Of a DNA stretch of 64,000 nucleotides, positions 1 through 10,034 are shown in pieces (position 1 is the stretch's first letter; each line of letters opens with the position of its first letter). A model generated the notes under the pieces. It was given only the letters and a program-made list of their open reading frames with translations, had not been told where the DNA came from and did not search any database. Made by a program: the position numbers and the translations under genes. Source of the stretch: an uncultured Hyphomicrobiales bacterium (GTDB lineage: Bacteria > Pseudomonadota > Alphaproteobacteria > Rhizobiales > Ancalomicrobiaceae); contig CAIYYN010000065.1 of assembly GCA_903930435.1 (NCBI GenBank), positions 1-64,000 of the forward strand. The letters run 5' to 3'.

Positions 1-134
1 ATAATTTATGCATAAGTTCCAAATTCAGTACTTGCACATTTCTGAATTTGTTCTTGTGTGCCTAAACACAACGGCGATGCGCCCGGCTCAAAGGTCGGAG
101 ATCCGGCACGATCCAAAAGCTTTGGAAGTGGGAT

Positions 135-1895
135 TCAGGCGACGCTCTTGTTCGCCCCGATCAACGCACCGCCAGCGCGGCAAACCCTGTTGCGTCCGCT
201 AGCCTTGGCCTCATATAGAGCAGCATCGGCTGCCTTGACCATCGTCAACCAATTCGCGCCTGCCCGCTTGCCATGCGCCACGCCGAAGCTGGCGGTCACG
301 GAAATGCGGCGACCATCCGGCGTGATGACAGGCTTTGCCTCAAGTTCGGCCCTGATCCGCTCTGCAACGTTCATCGCGACCCATTCATCGGGCTCGAAAA
401 CAATGATGGAGATTTCCTCGCCGCCATAGCGAGCCGCCAGATCTGACCGTCTGCACACGCGTTGGACAATGGCTGCAGCATGTTTCAGCACCTGGTCACC
501 GGCAAGATGGCCATAGGTGTCGTTGATCCCCTTGAACCGATCGAGATCCATCATGATGACAGAAACGTCCGTCGACATCTCGTCAAACTCGGGATCGCCA
601 TGACCGATCCGGTCAAAGAGTCGCCGATTGATCAGGCCAGTCAAACCGTCGGTTTCCGACAAGACCTTCAAACGTTCGGTGTGCTGCTCGCGTTCGCTGA
701 GGATGATGCGCAAACCTTCAAGCGCATCAAACAGCCTCAGCATCTCGCGGGAGTTCGTGGGACTGACAAGTTCGCCGATTGCTTCCCCGTTGGACAGATT
801 GACAATGTGATCTGAGGCCATCATGAGCGGCTGCAAGACATAGTATCGCCCCGCAACAATGAGGACGGATGTTGCTGCGATCAACAAGCCAGCCGTGATG
901 CTCATGGCAACCAGCCAGATAAGTGCGCTGAACCGTTCCTCGCTGACCTTGTTCAGAGCTGCATCAAGGAAGCCAGTGCGCAACTGTTCAATCGGTTCAA
1001 GCGTGGGCAGGTAGCGCTCACCCAATTCTTCCGCCGAAATCCCGAATGCACCCGTCATCCGTCCGGTTGTTGCCGCACGGTCAATGATTTGCAGGCCCTG
1101 ACCAAAAAAGCGCGCGTTGATCTGTTGCCGAAGTATCCCGAGATGACGATCTCCAGCGTAGAGCCCACCCTGGCGACCTGCCAACTGCCAGACTTCAAGT
1201 ATCCGCTCCCGCGTTCGCACCAGATCGAACACGAAAGCATCCGGCAGCGGAACGCGGGTTGAAACGAACGGAATCATCTGGGCGATCAGCCGACCGCTGT
1301 AGTCGCGCAGTTCGCCGAGCATCTGAGCGGTCATCGCGGGGCCCGCCAGCGACTCATCTTCTGCGGAGATCTTGGCGATAGCCCCCACCGCGATTGGCCG
1401 AACCAGATCAGCAGCCAGAAACATATCCCGCATGCCCTGCATGATCTTGTCAGCCGACCGCTGCGCCCGGGGCAAGGCAATCAGTGCGTCAATATCGGCC
1501 CGTCCAATGACCAGCGCCTTACGCACACGATCAATGGCGGCAACCAGGTCCTGATCCTGCGAGAGACTGACGCCATCGGTAACGGGCTGCGTGATCATGT
1601 CCAAAGCAGCGTTTGATGCCTGACGGAGTGTCTGCAGCTCCCGCCTTGCGTCACTTTCTGTCTCGGGTTCGAGGCCGAGCAAAATGTTGATGGGCGACCG
1701 CTCGGATGAAATATCGCTTGCAGCGACAAGCACCTGTTTGAACATCGTCAGCAGCATCACATCGCGGCTGGTTCTCAGGTAGTAGTTGCCATACATGAAC
1801 AGCAGGCTGGCCGACAACATCAGCGAGAATGCAAGCATCAGCATGCAGCCGGTAACCAGCTTCGTGTTCAGGCTGATGGTGCGTACCAAGGACAA
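135..1895 (-). CDS. Membrane-anchored diguanylate cyclase (GGDEF)
   Basis: Makes cyclic di-GMP from two GTP at the inner membrane. A first membrane helix (about residues 13-35) is followed by a roughly 280-residue periplasmic region of unknown ligand, a second helix (about 325-350), a HAMP-like stretch and a GGDEF domain from about residue 410. The active-site motif is GGEEI at residues 491-495, a mild variant of GGEEF, and an RRSD inhibitory I-site lies five residues before it, so activity and product inhibition both look retained. No EAL domain is present. The first start in frame is TTG at 1895; a second TTG at 1889 has a better-spaced GGGGA and may be the true start. The gene stands alone. 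Family is certain; the sensed signal is unknown. Confidence 0.9.
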   Translation of the reverse strand: MSLVRTISLNTKLVTGCMLMLAFSLMLSASLLFMYGNYYLRTSRDVMLLTMFKQVLVAASDISSERSPINILLGLEPETESDARRELQTLRQASNAALDMITQPVTDGVSLSQDQDLVAAIDRVRKALVIGRADIDALIALPRAQRSADKIMQGMRDMFLAADLVRPIAVGAIAKISAEDESLAGPAMTAQMLGELRDYSGRLIAQMIPFVSTRVPLPDAFVFDLVRTRERILEVWQLAGRQGGLYAGDRHLGILRQQINARFFGQGLQIIDRAATTGRMTGAFGISAEELGERYLPTLEPIEQLRTGFLDAALNKVSEERFSALIWLVAMSITAGLLIAATSVLIVAGRYYVLQPLMMASDHIVNLSNGEAIGELVSPTNSREMLRLFDALEGLRIILSEREQHTERLKVLSETDGLTGLINRRLFDRIGHGDPEFDEMSTDVSVIMMDLDRFKGINDTYGHLAGDQVLKHAAAIVQRVCRRSDLAARYGGEEISIIVFEPDEWVAMNVAERIRAELEAKPVITPDGRRISVTASFGVAHGKRAGANWLTMVKAADAALYEAKASGRNRVCRAGGALIGANKSVA

Positions 1896-2035
1896 ATCCC
1901 CGCGTGAAACGTCAGGGACAGGAATAGGCCAAGTTAACTAGCAAAGACTTAATCCAGATCGTCATCGATCAGAATTTTGGCTACAACTACCATCTAAGGT
2001 TGAATATCTGATCCATCAACAAACCCAGACAGAGC

Positions 2036-2058
2036 CCGTCGGGCAAAAAAACCGACGG
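2036..2058. repeat. Inverted repeat between iorAB and the GGDEF gene
   Basis: CCGTCGG and CCGACGG flank a 9-nt A-rich loop, giving a 7-bp stem. It lies just after the stop of the oxidoreductase gene and before the cyclase promoter region. On the minus strand the T run sits inside the loop rather than after the stem, so it is only a possible terminator. Confidence 0.4.
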
Positions 2059-2080
2059 TAAGCACTGGCCGAGATCATGT

Positions 2081-5000
2081 TCATTCAGCAGCAACGAGAG
2101 CAAGCGCCTGCGGCTGATGAAATGACCGCAACAATTCAGCGACGCGTGCACGTGCCTTGGCTACGTAAGTCTCCCTGACAGGACCATATCCGCGAATATC
2201 CTCCGCAATCGCCGCAATCTTGACAGCGGTGGCTAAATTCTCAGCCGTCAGGCCGTCAATAACTTGAGCCACCAGTCCTTCGTACTCACGGATCAGGGCA
2301 CGATCCAGCTTGCGATCCCTCGAATATCCGAAGACATCGAACGTTGTACCTCTTATCCCCTTGAGGCCCGCGAGGACCTTGAGAACTGGCTCCAGCCATG
2401 GCCCGAATTCGCGCTTCTGCAGCTTGCCCGTTGTGACATCGGGCTTCGTGAGCATTGGCGGCGCGAGATTGTACACCACCTTGAAATCGCCTTCGAAGGC
2501 ATCGGTGAGCTTCGCCTTGAATCCCGGGTCCGTCAGCAATCGGGCAACCTCGTATTCGTCCTTGTAGGCCAGAAGCTTGAAATAGCCCTTGGCCACCGCA
2601 CGGGCGAGGCTGGTTGAACCCGGAACGAGTTCGGTTTCGCGCGATGCCACCCTCGTTACCAGTTGCACAAATCGCTCAGCATAGGCAGCATCCTGATACC
2701 GGGTGAGTTCGGCTGCCCTGCTCTGGACGAGCGTTTCCAATGTTTCTTCCGGCTTCGGACTGGACCGAGCAGGCAAGGCGACGGCCTCAACACTGGCCCG
2801 GTCATGAGCCGCACGTCTGCCCCAGAGGAAAGCCGCCTTTGTCGCGGACACAGCAACCCCCTGGATTTCGATGGCTGTCATCAAGGCAGCATGCCCGACA
2901 GGGACAAGTCCCTTTTGCCAGGCGTACCCCAGCATGAAGGCATTGGTCGCGATGCTGTCGCCCATGAGCTTCGTCGCAAGCCGTGTTGCCGCGATAAAGT
3001 CAGCTCCATCAACCCCGACTGTATCGACGATCTGCCGCTCCATCTCGCGGGCGCGGGCATCCGGATCGACGTAGCGACTTGCGTCGCCGGTCTTGCCTTG
3101 TGCCCTGAAGCGGCGGACAATATCGCTGGTGATGGAGACATCGGAGTTGATCACGGCAGTCGTTCGGCCAGCCTGCATCCGGGACAGCGTGTCATCGGCA
3201 ATTGCCACGACCTCGTCACAGCCGATAATCACATCTGCTTCGCCCATGGCAATGCGCGTCGCTTGCAAGTCATCGGGATGCGGAGCGATGCGGATATGCG
3301 ACCAGACCGGACCGCCCTTCTGGGCGAGCCCTGCCATATCAAGAACCGTCACGCCCCTGCCCTCGTCTGCCGCAGCGCGACCGATTACTTGTCCGATCGT
3401 CACGACCCCGGTCCCTCCGACACCCGTGACGAGGATATTGTAGGGTTCTGTCAACTCAGGCAGTTTCGGGTCCGGCAGGTGAGCTAAGCCATCTCCGCCC
3501 GCCATCGCTTTCCCGCGACGAGGCTTTCCGCCATAAATCGTCACGAAGCTCGGGCAAAAACCTTCCGCACACGAGAAATCCTTGTTGCAGGACGACTGAT
3601 CGATGGCGCGCTTCAAGCCATATTCGGTCTCGACCCCGATGACGGACATGCAGTTGGACTTCGAGGAACAGTCGCCACAGCCTTCGCAGACGCGCTCATT
3701 GATGAAGACGCGCTTCAGCGGATCAGGATATTCGCCCTTGCGCCGACGCCGACGTTTCTCCGCAGCGCAGGTCTGGTCATAAACCAGAATGGTCACGCCG
3801 GGGATATCGCGAAGCACCTTCTGGACAACGTCCAGTTCGCGCCGATGATGGACAGTCACACCCGGCGCCAGATCGGTCCTGCCCGCATATTTTTCCGGCT
3901 CATCGGTGACAACGACGATCTTTGCTGCACCCTCGGCATCAAGCTGCCGAGTAATTGCCGGAACCGTCAAACCTTCTTCGAGTGGCTGACCACCGGTCAT
4001 GGCTACAGCGTCATTATAGAGTAGCTTGTAGGTCATTGAGACCTTGGCGGAAATCGCCTGGCGGATCGCGAGCAATCCCGAATGGGTATAGGTGCCGTCG
4101 CCGAGATTGGCGAACACGTGCCTTGTCTCGGTGAACGGGGCCTGCCCAACCCAGGCAACGCCTTCACCGCCCATCTGACTGAATGTCTGCGTGTGACCGT
4201 CCGCCAGCCAGAGCGACATGTAATGGCATCCGATGCCAGCCAGCGCGCGACTTCCTTCCGGTACGTTCAGCGTAGAGGTGTTGTGCGGACAGCCCGAGCA
4301 GTAATGCGGAGTACGCGGGATCGAGAGATGCGTGGATTTCATGGCGCGCTCTTTCGCCTCGATCATGGCGACCCGCGCCTGAATCCGCTCATTTGTGTAG
4401 AACCGGCCAAGTCGCGTTGCGATGACCCGTGCGATCAGCGATGGCGACAGTTCGCCGGCTGCCGGCAGCTGCCATTCGACGTGGGGCAGTGTCCATTCGC
4501 CCTTGTCATCATATTTGCCGATGACCCTCGGGCGGACAGTCTCGCTCCAGTTATAGAGTTGCTCCTTCAGCTGATACTCGATCAGCTGGCGCTTTTCCTC
4601 AACCACCAGAATTTCTTCCAGACCTTGCGCGAAGTCGTGCACATCCTCGGAGTTGAGTGGCCAGCTCATGCCGACCTTGAGAACACGCAGGCCGATTTGA
4701 GCTGCCAACTGCTCGTCTATGCCGAGATCGGCGAGCGCCTGCCGGACATCGAGGTAAGACTTGCCCGTCGTGATGATCCCGAGACGGGCGTTGGGGCTAT
4801 TCATCACCAGACGATTGAGGCCATTCAGCCGGGCATAGGACATCGCCGCATAGCCCTTGTAGCGCTGCAAGCGATATTCCTGATCCATCGGTGCGTCAGG
4901 CCAACGTATATTGACCCCGTCAGCCGGGAATTCGTCGTCTGGCAGCAGTATCTTCACACGATGCGGATCAATGGAGACGGAGGCGGCACTCTCGACGGTG

Positions 5001-5680
5001 TCGGCTGTTGCCTTCAGTCCGATCCAGCAACCGGAATAGCGCGAGACCGCCCAACCGTGAATGCCAAAATCAAGATAGTCCTGCACGCCAGCCGGATTGA
5101 GGACCGGCATCATAGCCGCTGCAAAGAGTTGTTCACTCTGGTGCGGCAACGTTGAAGACTTCGCGCCGTGATCATCACCAGCGACAGCCAGTACACCGCC
5201 AAAGCGCGACGTGCCCGCAGCATTGGCATGCTTGAAGACGTCCATCGAACGATCAACGCCCGGCCCCTTCCCGTACCAGAGGGAATAGACGCCGTCATAT
5301 TTGGCACCGGGAAACAGGCCGACCTGTTGGGTGCCCCAGATCGCCGTTGCTGCCAGGTCCTCATTGATGCCCGGCTGAAACGTCACATGGAAATCGGCGA
5401 GCCGCTCCTTCTGCTCCCAAAGGGTCTGATCAAGGCCACCAAGCGGCGATCCGCGATAGCCAGACACAAAGCCTGCCGTATTCAAGCCTGCGGCCTGATC
5501 CCTGACCCGCTGTAGCACCGGGAGAAGCGCCAGCGCCTCGATACCCGATAAAAAGTGGGATCGACTGAAATCCAGCGTCTGGCCTTCTCGTGGCAGCGAG
5601 GCGGGTTTCCCCCCGACCACCGACCCTACGCCAGTATTACCCGGCTGCGAGGCTGATGCATGAGCGGACGTGTCAGACAT
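2081..5680 (-). CDS. Indolepyruvate ferredoxin oxidoreductase, fused alpha-beta
   Basis: Oxidatively decarboxylates aryl pyruvates (indolepyruvate, phenylpyruvate) to aryl-acetyl-CoA with thiamine diphosphate and passes electrons to ferredoxin; a cytoplasmic enzyme of aromatic amino acid breakdown. This is the single-chain form of about 1200 residues. The order is an N-terminal pyruvate-oxidoreductase region, a TPP-binding part with GDGTYTHSG, a [4Fe-4S] cluster motif CEGCGDC near residue 664 followed by further cysteines, and the gamma (IorB-like) domain starting near residue 745 with VTGVGGTGV. I chose ATG at 5680 because a GGAAAG lies just upstream; the longer frame from 5710 has no ribosome site. 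The gene is isolated, and no transaminase or CoA ligase partner is in view. Confidence 0.92.
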   Translation of the reverse strand: MSDTSAHASASQPGNTGVGSVVGGKPASLPREGQTLDFSRSHFLSGIEALALLPVLQRVRDQAAGLNTAGFVSGYRGSPLGGLDQTLWEQKERLADFHVTFQPGINEDLAATAIWGTQQVGLFPGAKYDGVYSLWYGKGPGVDRSMDVFKHANAAGTSRFGGVLAVAGDDHGAKSSTLPHQSEQLFAAAMMPVLNPAGVQDYLDFGIHGWAVSRYSGCWIGLKATADTVESAASVSIDPHRVKILLPDDEFPADGVNIRWPDAPMDQEYRLQRYKGYAAMSYARLNGLNRLVMNSPNARLGIITTGKSYLDVRQALADLGIDEQLAAQIGLRVLKVGMSWPLNSEDVHDFAQGLEEILVVEEKRQLIEYQLKEQLYNWSETVRPRVIGKYDDKGEWTLPHVEWQLPAAGELSPSLIARVIATRLGRFYTNERIQARVAMIEAKERAMKSTHLSIPRTPHYCSGCPHNTSTLNVPEGSRALAGIGCHYMSLWLADGHTQTFSQMGGEGVAWVGQAPFTETRHVFANLGDGTYTHSGLLAIRQAISAKVSMTYKLLYNDAVAMTGGQPLEEGLTVPAITRQLDAEGAAKIVVVTDEPEKYAGRTDLAPGVTVHHRRELDVVQKVLRDIPGVTILVYDQTCAAEKRRRRRKGEYPDPLKRVFINERVCEGCGDCSSKSNCMSVIGVETEYGLKRAIDQSSCNKDFSCAEGFCPSFVTIYGGKPRRGKAMAGGDGLAHLPDPKLPELTEPYNILVTGVGGTGVVTIGQVIGRAAADEGRGVTVLDMAGLAQKGGPVWSHIRIAPHPDDLQATRIAMGEADVIIGCDEVVAIADDTLSRMQAGRTTAVINSDVSITSDIVRRFRAQGKTGDASRYVDPDARAREMERQIVDTVGVDGADFIAATRLATKLMGDSIATNAFMLGYAWQKGLVPVGHAALMTAIEIQGVAVSATKAAFLWGRRAAHDRASVEAVALPARSSPKPEETLETLVQSRAAELTRYQDAAYAERFVQLVTRVASRETELVPGSTSLARAVAKGYFKLLAYKDEYEVARLLTDPGFKAKLTDAFEGDFKVVYNLAPPMLTKPDVTTGKLQKREFGPWLEPVLKVLAGLKGIRGTTFDVFGYSRDRKLDRALIREYEGLVAQVIDGLTAENLATAVKIAAIAEDIRGYGPVRETYVAKARARVAELLRSFHQPQALALVAAE

Positions 5681-5919
5681 GGCGGTGTCACTTTCCTGTC
5701 CCGGCAACATTGGAACTTCGAAAGCCGCTCATGTGCGGCCTCCGCTCGCGCTTCTGGTGGCGCAAAGATCAAATCGATTTATCTCACAGAGTCCTGACTA
5801 TTTGAACTCACCCATTAACAAGATCAGGCTTCGCATTTTTGCATAAAAAAGAGATAGATATTTCAAAATGAAATTTCCCGGCGCAAATTCCATCCGAAAA
5901 AAGTGAATTCAAGAAACAT

Positions 5920-6501
5920 TTATTGGATGGCTTGGTACAGCCGTGTAAGCCAGGTCACACAGCGGGCTATGATCATTCGACCAAAAAGGCTGGCTCTCAG
6001 GAAAACTGGATACGTCAGTCGCCAAACCAACGACGAGCGCAAACGCGCATAGGCCCAGTTTCGCACGCCCATGACCAAGCCAAAGCACCACGCAAACCAA
6101 CCAATCGACAGCAGCTTGTCGCGGGTGACATGGAACATGCGTTCAACGATCAGCAGCGACAGGACGTAAGATCCGATCAGCAGAAGTGCGCCACTGACGA
6201 AATGGCCAATACCGATCCAGAAGAGACTGAAAACCTTCACTGGCTCAAGAAGCACCAGAGGAACGAGGAAGGCGAACAGGGCCTGATAGGGAGACAAGGC
6301 GCGCAACCAGCGCCCGATCGCCAAGAATGGCGCCAATTGTCCTAAAACCCGGACGATCGGTCGGAGCAGCGTGAGAAACAGGTCTTCCAGCAGAAAAAAG
6401 ATCAAGATCAACAGCGTGATCGGCGACAGCAAGATCCGCTTGCATAGCCTGAGCCATGTCGACTGCGATCGACCGGGCTTTTCGTGATCTTGTTCAGCCA
6501 T
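5920..6501 (-). CDS. Hypothetical multi-pass membrane protein
   Basis: A 193-residue protein with a short charged N-terminus and about four hydrophobic segments (roughly 20-40, 65-85, 95-120 and 125-150), then a basic C-terminal tail. I do not recognise a family; many alphaproteobacteria carry similar uncharacterised inner-membrane proteins. The start at 6501 is well supported by AGGAG eight bases upstream. It sits between iorAB and the MFS exporter on the same strand, but gaps on both sides argue against a single operon. Confidence 0.65.
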   Translation of the reverse strand: MAEQDHEKPGRSQSTWLRLCKRILLSPITLLILIFFLLEDLFLTLLRPIVRVLGQLAPFLAIGRWLRALSPYQALFAFLVPLVLLEPVKVFSLFWIGIGHFVSGALLLIGSYVLSLLIVERMFHVTRDKLLSIGWFAWCFGLVMGVRNWAYARLRSSLVWRLTYPVFLRASLFGRMIIARCVTWLTRLYQAIQ

Positions 6502-6624
6502 GCAACGACTCCTGCGTCCCGCCAATGTCGGCCATTAGACCGGCAATTGGGCAAGAAGCAACGGAGATATTTCAAACGGCAAGTCGTCAGCAGGGGGTTC
6601 TGCTTACCGCCTGTTCATCACTGG

Positions 6625-8124
6625 TCAGGGCTCGACCGCGACCTCACGCTGAGCCGACATCTGCGTACGTCCACGCAGCGGCCTCTCGACAACAAACGCA
6701 AACAGCGATTGCCCAAGCGCAATGAACCCGGCTGCAACATAAAACACGATGGAAAAGGCATGCGCGGCGGCGGCCATCGCTTCCGGCGTGCGCATTTGCG
6801 TGGTTGCGTGCGCGCCTTCACCAAGCGATTGCACGACACTGAATGAGAGAAGCACGCTACCGAGCGCAGCAACACCAAATACGCTGCCGAGCGACCGCAG
6901 GAACGAGAGCGTCGCGGTCGCCGATCCCAGATCAGCGGGTTCGACAGCATTCTGGATCGAAATCGTCGCCACCGGGAACTGGATACCGATCCCGGCACCG
7001 AACACGAAGATCAAAAGCTCGACCGCGTAGTAAGGCAAAAGTCCAGTGCTCATGGCCAAGATCATCATGCCAACGACGCCAACGGCTCCACCGGCCAGAA
7101 CGAGTTGCTTGTAGCTTTTTACCCGGCTCATGTAGCGACCACCGACATTCGCCCCGATGACCGTTCCGATCATGAACGCAACAAGCGAAAGGCCTGCGGC
7201 GGATGAATCCGCCCCGTAGACCATCTCGAAGAACAGCGGCGAGTAGACCGAAATTCCGACATAGCCAGCCATGGAAAAGAACACGCAAAGCGTTGAGTAG
7301 CTGACAGACGGGTTGCTCAGCACGCGCAATGGGATGATGGCTTCGGGCGTTACCTTGAGGTGACGCGCGATGATGAGCGAGATCAAACAGGTTGCGGCAA
7401 ACAAGCTGATGATCACAGGCGAGCCCCAGGGGTATGTCGTCCCGCCCCATGTACACGCGAGCAGGAAGGCAATTGTCGCCAGCATCACAAGGCCCGCGCC
7501 CAGAAAATCAAGCTTGTGCGGGCGGTGAACAATTGGCAATCGCTTGAGCGTGTTCCACGTCATCGCGACAGCGAAGGCTGCCAGTGGAATATTGACCCAG
7601 AAGATCATCGACCAATGCAGATGTTGCGCGAACACGCCGCCAAGCACTGGCCCGGCTATGGAAGCCGACGCCCAGATGGCCGAAATATAGACCATGTACT
7701 TGCCGCGATCTTTCGGGCTGACGACATCGGCGATCACAGTTTGCGCCAGCGAAATCAGTCCGCCGCCACCCAGACCCTGGATTGCACGCCCAATAATCAA
7801 CCAGAACATCGTCTGTGACATGCCACAGGCGATCGAACCAACAACGAAGATCCCGACAGCCACCATCAAGACCACCCGGCGACCGTTGATGTCCGCCAGT
7901 TTGCCATAAAGCGGCGTTACGGCCGTGGCCGTCAGAAAGTAGATCGAGATGATCCAGGTCAGATACTGAACGTCACCCAGGGCGGAGCCAATGACCGGCA
8001 ACGCAGGCGCGACGATGGTCTGATCCAGGGCGGCGAGGCTCATCACGAGCAGCACGCCGACAACGATCCTGATCTGATCCTTCGGGCTGACGATGCCACC
8101 GGCAACGGGTAATTCTGATTGCAT
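6625..8124 (-). CDS. MFS drug exporter, DHA2 family
   Basis: A proton-driven multidrug exporter of the 14-helix EmrB/QacA type, 499 residues. Visible family features are the opening helix with LDQTIVAPALP (motif D1), the loop-2/3 motif A LADINGRRVVL, and the helix-5 motif C region around GPVLGG. ATG at 8124 has GGAAG nine bases upstream and is preferred over the in-frame TTG one codon earlier. No membrane-fusion partner is adjacent, so it may work alone. It is divergent from the SDR gene across a strong palindrome at 8166-8194, which suggests control by a TetR- or MarR-type repressor not encoded in the window. Substrate unknown. Confidence 0.88.
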   Translation of the reverse strand: MQSELPVAGGIVSPKDQIRIVVGVLLVMSLAALDQTIVAPALPVIGSALGDVQYLTWIISIYFLTATAVTPLYGKLADINGRRVVLMVAVGIFVVGSIACGMSQTMFWLIIGRAIQGLGGGGLISLAQTVIADVVSPKDRGKYMVYISAIWASASIAGPVLGGVFAQHLHWSMIFWVNIPLAAFAVAMTWNTLKRLPIVHRPHKLDFLGAGLVMLATIAFLLACTWGGTTYPWGSPVIISLFAATCLISLIIARHLKVTPEAIIPLRVLSNPSVSYSTLCVFFSMAGYVGISVYSPLFFEMVYGADSSAAGLSLVAFMIGTVIGANVGGRYMSRVKSYKQLVLAGGAVGVVGMMILAMSTGLLPYYAVELLIFVFGAGIGIQFPVATISIQNAVEPADLGSATATLSFLRSLGSVFGVAALGSVLLSFSVVQSLGEGAHATTQMRTPEAMAAAAHAFSIVFYVAAGFIALGQSLFAFVVERPLRGRTQMSAQREVAVEP

Positions 8125-8165
8125 CAAGGTCTACTTCCGTTCAAATGGCGCAGCGCGGATCTTGC

Positions 8166-8194
8166 ATCAAAGTGTCGTACAGACGCACTTTGAT
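8166..8194. promoter_or_regulatory. Palindromic operator between divergent MFS and SDR genes
   Basis: Nine-base arms ATCAAAGTG and CACTTTGAT are exact reverse complements around an 11-base centre that itself contains GTC and GAC in mirror positions. It lies 42 bp upstream of the exporter start. Size and symmetry fit a dimeric TetR-family repressor site; the regulator itself is not visible. Confidence 0.6.
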
Positions 8195-8358
8195 ATAGGC
8201 CAGACTTCCAATAGGGGAATCGCCTTCCAAGGGGAATTGAGATTCAACATTGGAGCCATGCGACCCATTTGCGATAAAAGTTGATCGGAAGCTGCAAATT
8301 GACAACCGACTGTCACAGAGTAAGCGATCCGAGCCAGAAAATACGATACCGAGGAACG

Positions 8359-9207
8359 ATGCCCATGTCCGTTAATGCCGCTGCCAGCCACCCGATCATT
8401 TCACCACGCCTGAAGGGGAAGTTTGCGCTGATTACCGGCGCATCACGAGGCATAGGACGTGCTGTCGCGGAACGTTTTGCAGCTGAAGGGGCTATCGTCG
8501 CCATTGACCACTATCGCGATGAGGAAGCCGCCGAAGAGGTATTGGCCGCGATCCAGTCTGCCGACGAAGCGCGCGGATTTGGCAATCGTCCCCATTTTCA
8601 CGTCGATGCCGATGTCGGAACTGAAGCGTCTATCGAAGCGATGATGAACATCACGCTGGAGCGCTTCGGCAGGCTGGACATTCTCGTCAACAATGCTGGT
8701 ATCCAGTCCGAGACGCGTGGCGACAGCTTCGACGCTGATACCCTGACACGCATTCTATCGGTCAACCTGATCGGTGCTGCGATAGCGTCACGCGCGGCCA
8801 TCGCTCATTTTCTGTCCCGACCCGGCGGCGGCACAGTCATCAACACGACGAGCGTGCACGAAATCATTCCGAAGCCGACTTATGCGGCCTATTCGATGGC
8901 CAAGTCGGGGCTCGGCGCCCTGACGCGGACGCTTGCTCTGGAATTTGCCGATTGTGATATTCGGGTCAATGCGGTCGGACCCGGCGCAGTTGTAACAGAT
9001 ATCAACGCTGCCTGGATCAACAACCCGGAGGCCCGCGCAATCGTCGAAAGTCACATACCGATGGGCTATGCCGCAATGCCTTCCGACATCGCCCCGGTTT
9101 TCGCGTTCCTGGCGTCAGACGAAGCCAAGTATATCACCGGACAGACGATTTTCGCGTGCGGTGGCGTGACGCTTTACGGCGAGTTCAAGGAAAACTGGGC
9201 CTCCTGA
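8359..9207 (+). CDS. SDR-family NAD(P)-dependent oxidoreductase
   Basis: A short-chain dehydrogenase of 282 residues. It has the cofactor-binding GASRGIGR motif near the N-terminus, NNAG in the middle, and a catalytic Y-x-x-x-K in YSMAK with the upstream serine in NTTSVHE. The C-terminal segment ending VTLYGEFKENW resembles sugar (glucose or rhamnose 1-dehydrogenase-like) members, but the substrate cannot be fixed from sequence. ATG at 8359 is preceded by GAGGAA and was chosen over the longer frame from 8281, which would begin inside the promoter region. It is divergent from the MFS exporter and convergent with the RibD-C gene. Confidence 0.85.
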   Translation: MPMSVNAAASHPIISPRLKGKFALITGASRGIGRAVAERFAAEGAIVAIDHYRDEEAAEEVLAAIQSADEARGFGNRPHFHVDADVGTEASIEAMMNITLERFGRLDILVNNAGIQSETRGDSFDADTLTRILSVNLIGAAIASRAAIAHFLSRPGGGTVINTTSVHEIIPKPTYAAYSMAKSGLGALTRTLALEFADCDIRVNAVGPGAVVTDINAAWINNPEARAIVESHIPMGYAAMPSDIAPVFAFLASDEAKYITGQTIFACGGVTLYGEFKENWAS

Positions 9208-9212
9208 CACGA

Positions 9213-10034
9213 TCAGGTTTGCGCCCGCCGTTCAAATTCGCAATCGAACAAGACATCGTCGCCGATCCTGTGCACATCCATCCGTGGGCGCAGGCAATCG
9301 GCGAGCGACATGCACTCTGGCAAGTTCAGGCCAGACCGCCCTGCCCCCATCAGGACAGGCGCGACAGATACATGGAGCCGATCAAGGCAGTTGGCCTGCA
9401 AGAAGCGAGAGACGGTATCGGCCCCACCCTCGATCAAGAGCTGCTTCAGACCGATTGAGGCCAAGGCGACTACAATCGCCATGGGCAACAGTCTCCCGTC
9501 GACGCTATCGAGCCGAATGATTTCAACACCATCTGGCAACGACACGTGACTTGTCGTGCTCGTCACAACAACACGACGTGCCCCGTCTTCGGCGAATAGC
9601 CGGGCTTTCGGCGACACTCGCCCATTAGGATCGATCACAATACGCGCCGGATTTGGTCCCTGCACCATCCGGACCGTCAACAGCGGATCGTCCAGAGCGA
9701 CCGTCGACGCACCGACAACAACACCGTCCACGAGTGCCCTGATGCGATGAAGATGCGCCAATCCGCCGGACCCGTTCAGATATTTGGACTCGCCTGTCGG
9801 GGTCGCAATCCGGCCATCGAGTGATTGCCCGAATTGCCCGATAACAAGCCGGTTGGCTGGTCCGTCGGCCACGAGCGGGCCATAGACCGGCACATGCGCG
9901 CACTCGGCCGACATCAAGCCAGCGCGCGCCTGCAATAATGTACGCCACAGGACATCGGCGGACGTTTGTGCGCCCACGCCTTCCGGCATTGTCGTCACAT
10001 TGGCGAGGCTGTCCTTTGGCAAGTTTACGGTCAT
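9213..10034 (-). CDS. RibD C-terminal domain (dihydrofolate reductase-like) protein
   Basis: Belongs to the RibD_C/dihydrofolate-reductase-like NADPH-dependent reductases, as shown by GQFGQSLDGRIA followed by VVVGASTVALDDPLLTVR and a later IEGG motif. It lacks the deaminase domain of full RibD, and the only C-terminal extension reads like the end of the same fold, so it is probably a stand-alone reductase of a pyrimidine-like or unknown substrate rather than the main riboflavin enzyme. ATG at 10034 has GAGG upstream; the longer frame from 10109 has no ribosome site. It ends five bases from the convergent SDR stop. Confidence 0.75.
   Translation of the reverse strand: MTVNLPKDSLANVTTMPEGVGAQTSADVLWRTLLQARAGLMSAECAHVPVYGPLVADGPANRLVIGQFGQSLDGRIATPTGESKYLNGSGGLAHLHRIRALVDGVVVGASTVALDDPLLTVRMVQGPNPARIVIDPNGRVSPKARLFAEDGARRVVVTSTTSHVSLPDGVEIIRLDSVDGRLLPMAIVVALASIGLKQLLIEGGADTVSRFLQANCLDRLHVSVAPVLMGAGRSGLNLPECMSLADCLRPRMDVHRIGDDVLFDCEFERRAQT

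Noticed and set aside
4082-5155. Long plus-strand open frame opposite iorAB
   Set aside because: Entirely antisense to a gene with clear motifs; no ribosome site or family resemblance. The same holds for the long opposite-strand frames at 2663-3487, 19549-20616, 28172-29395, 31931-33205, 46602-47744 and 49946-50989.
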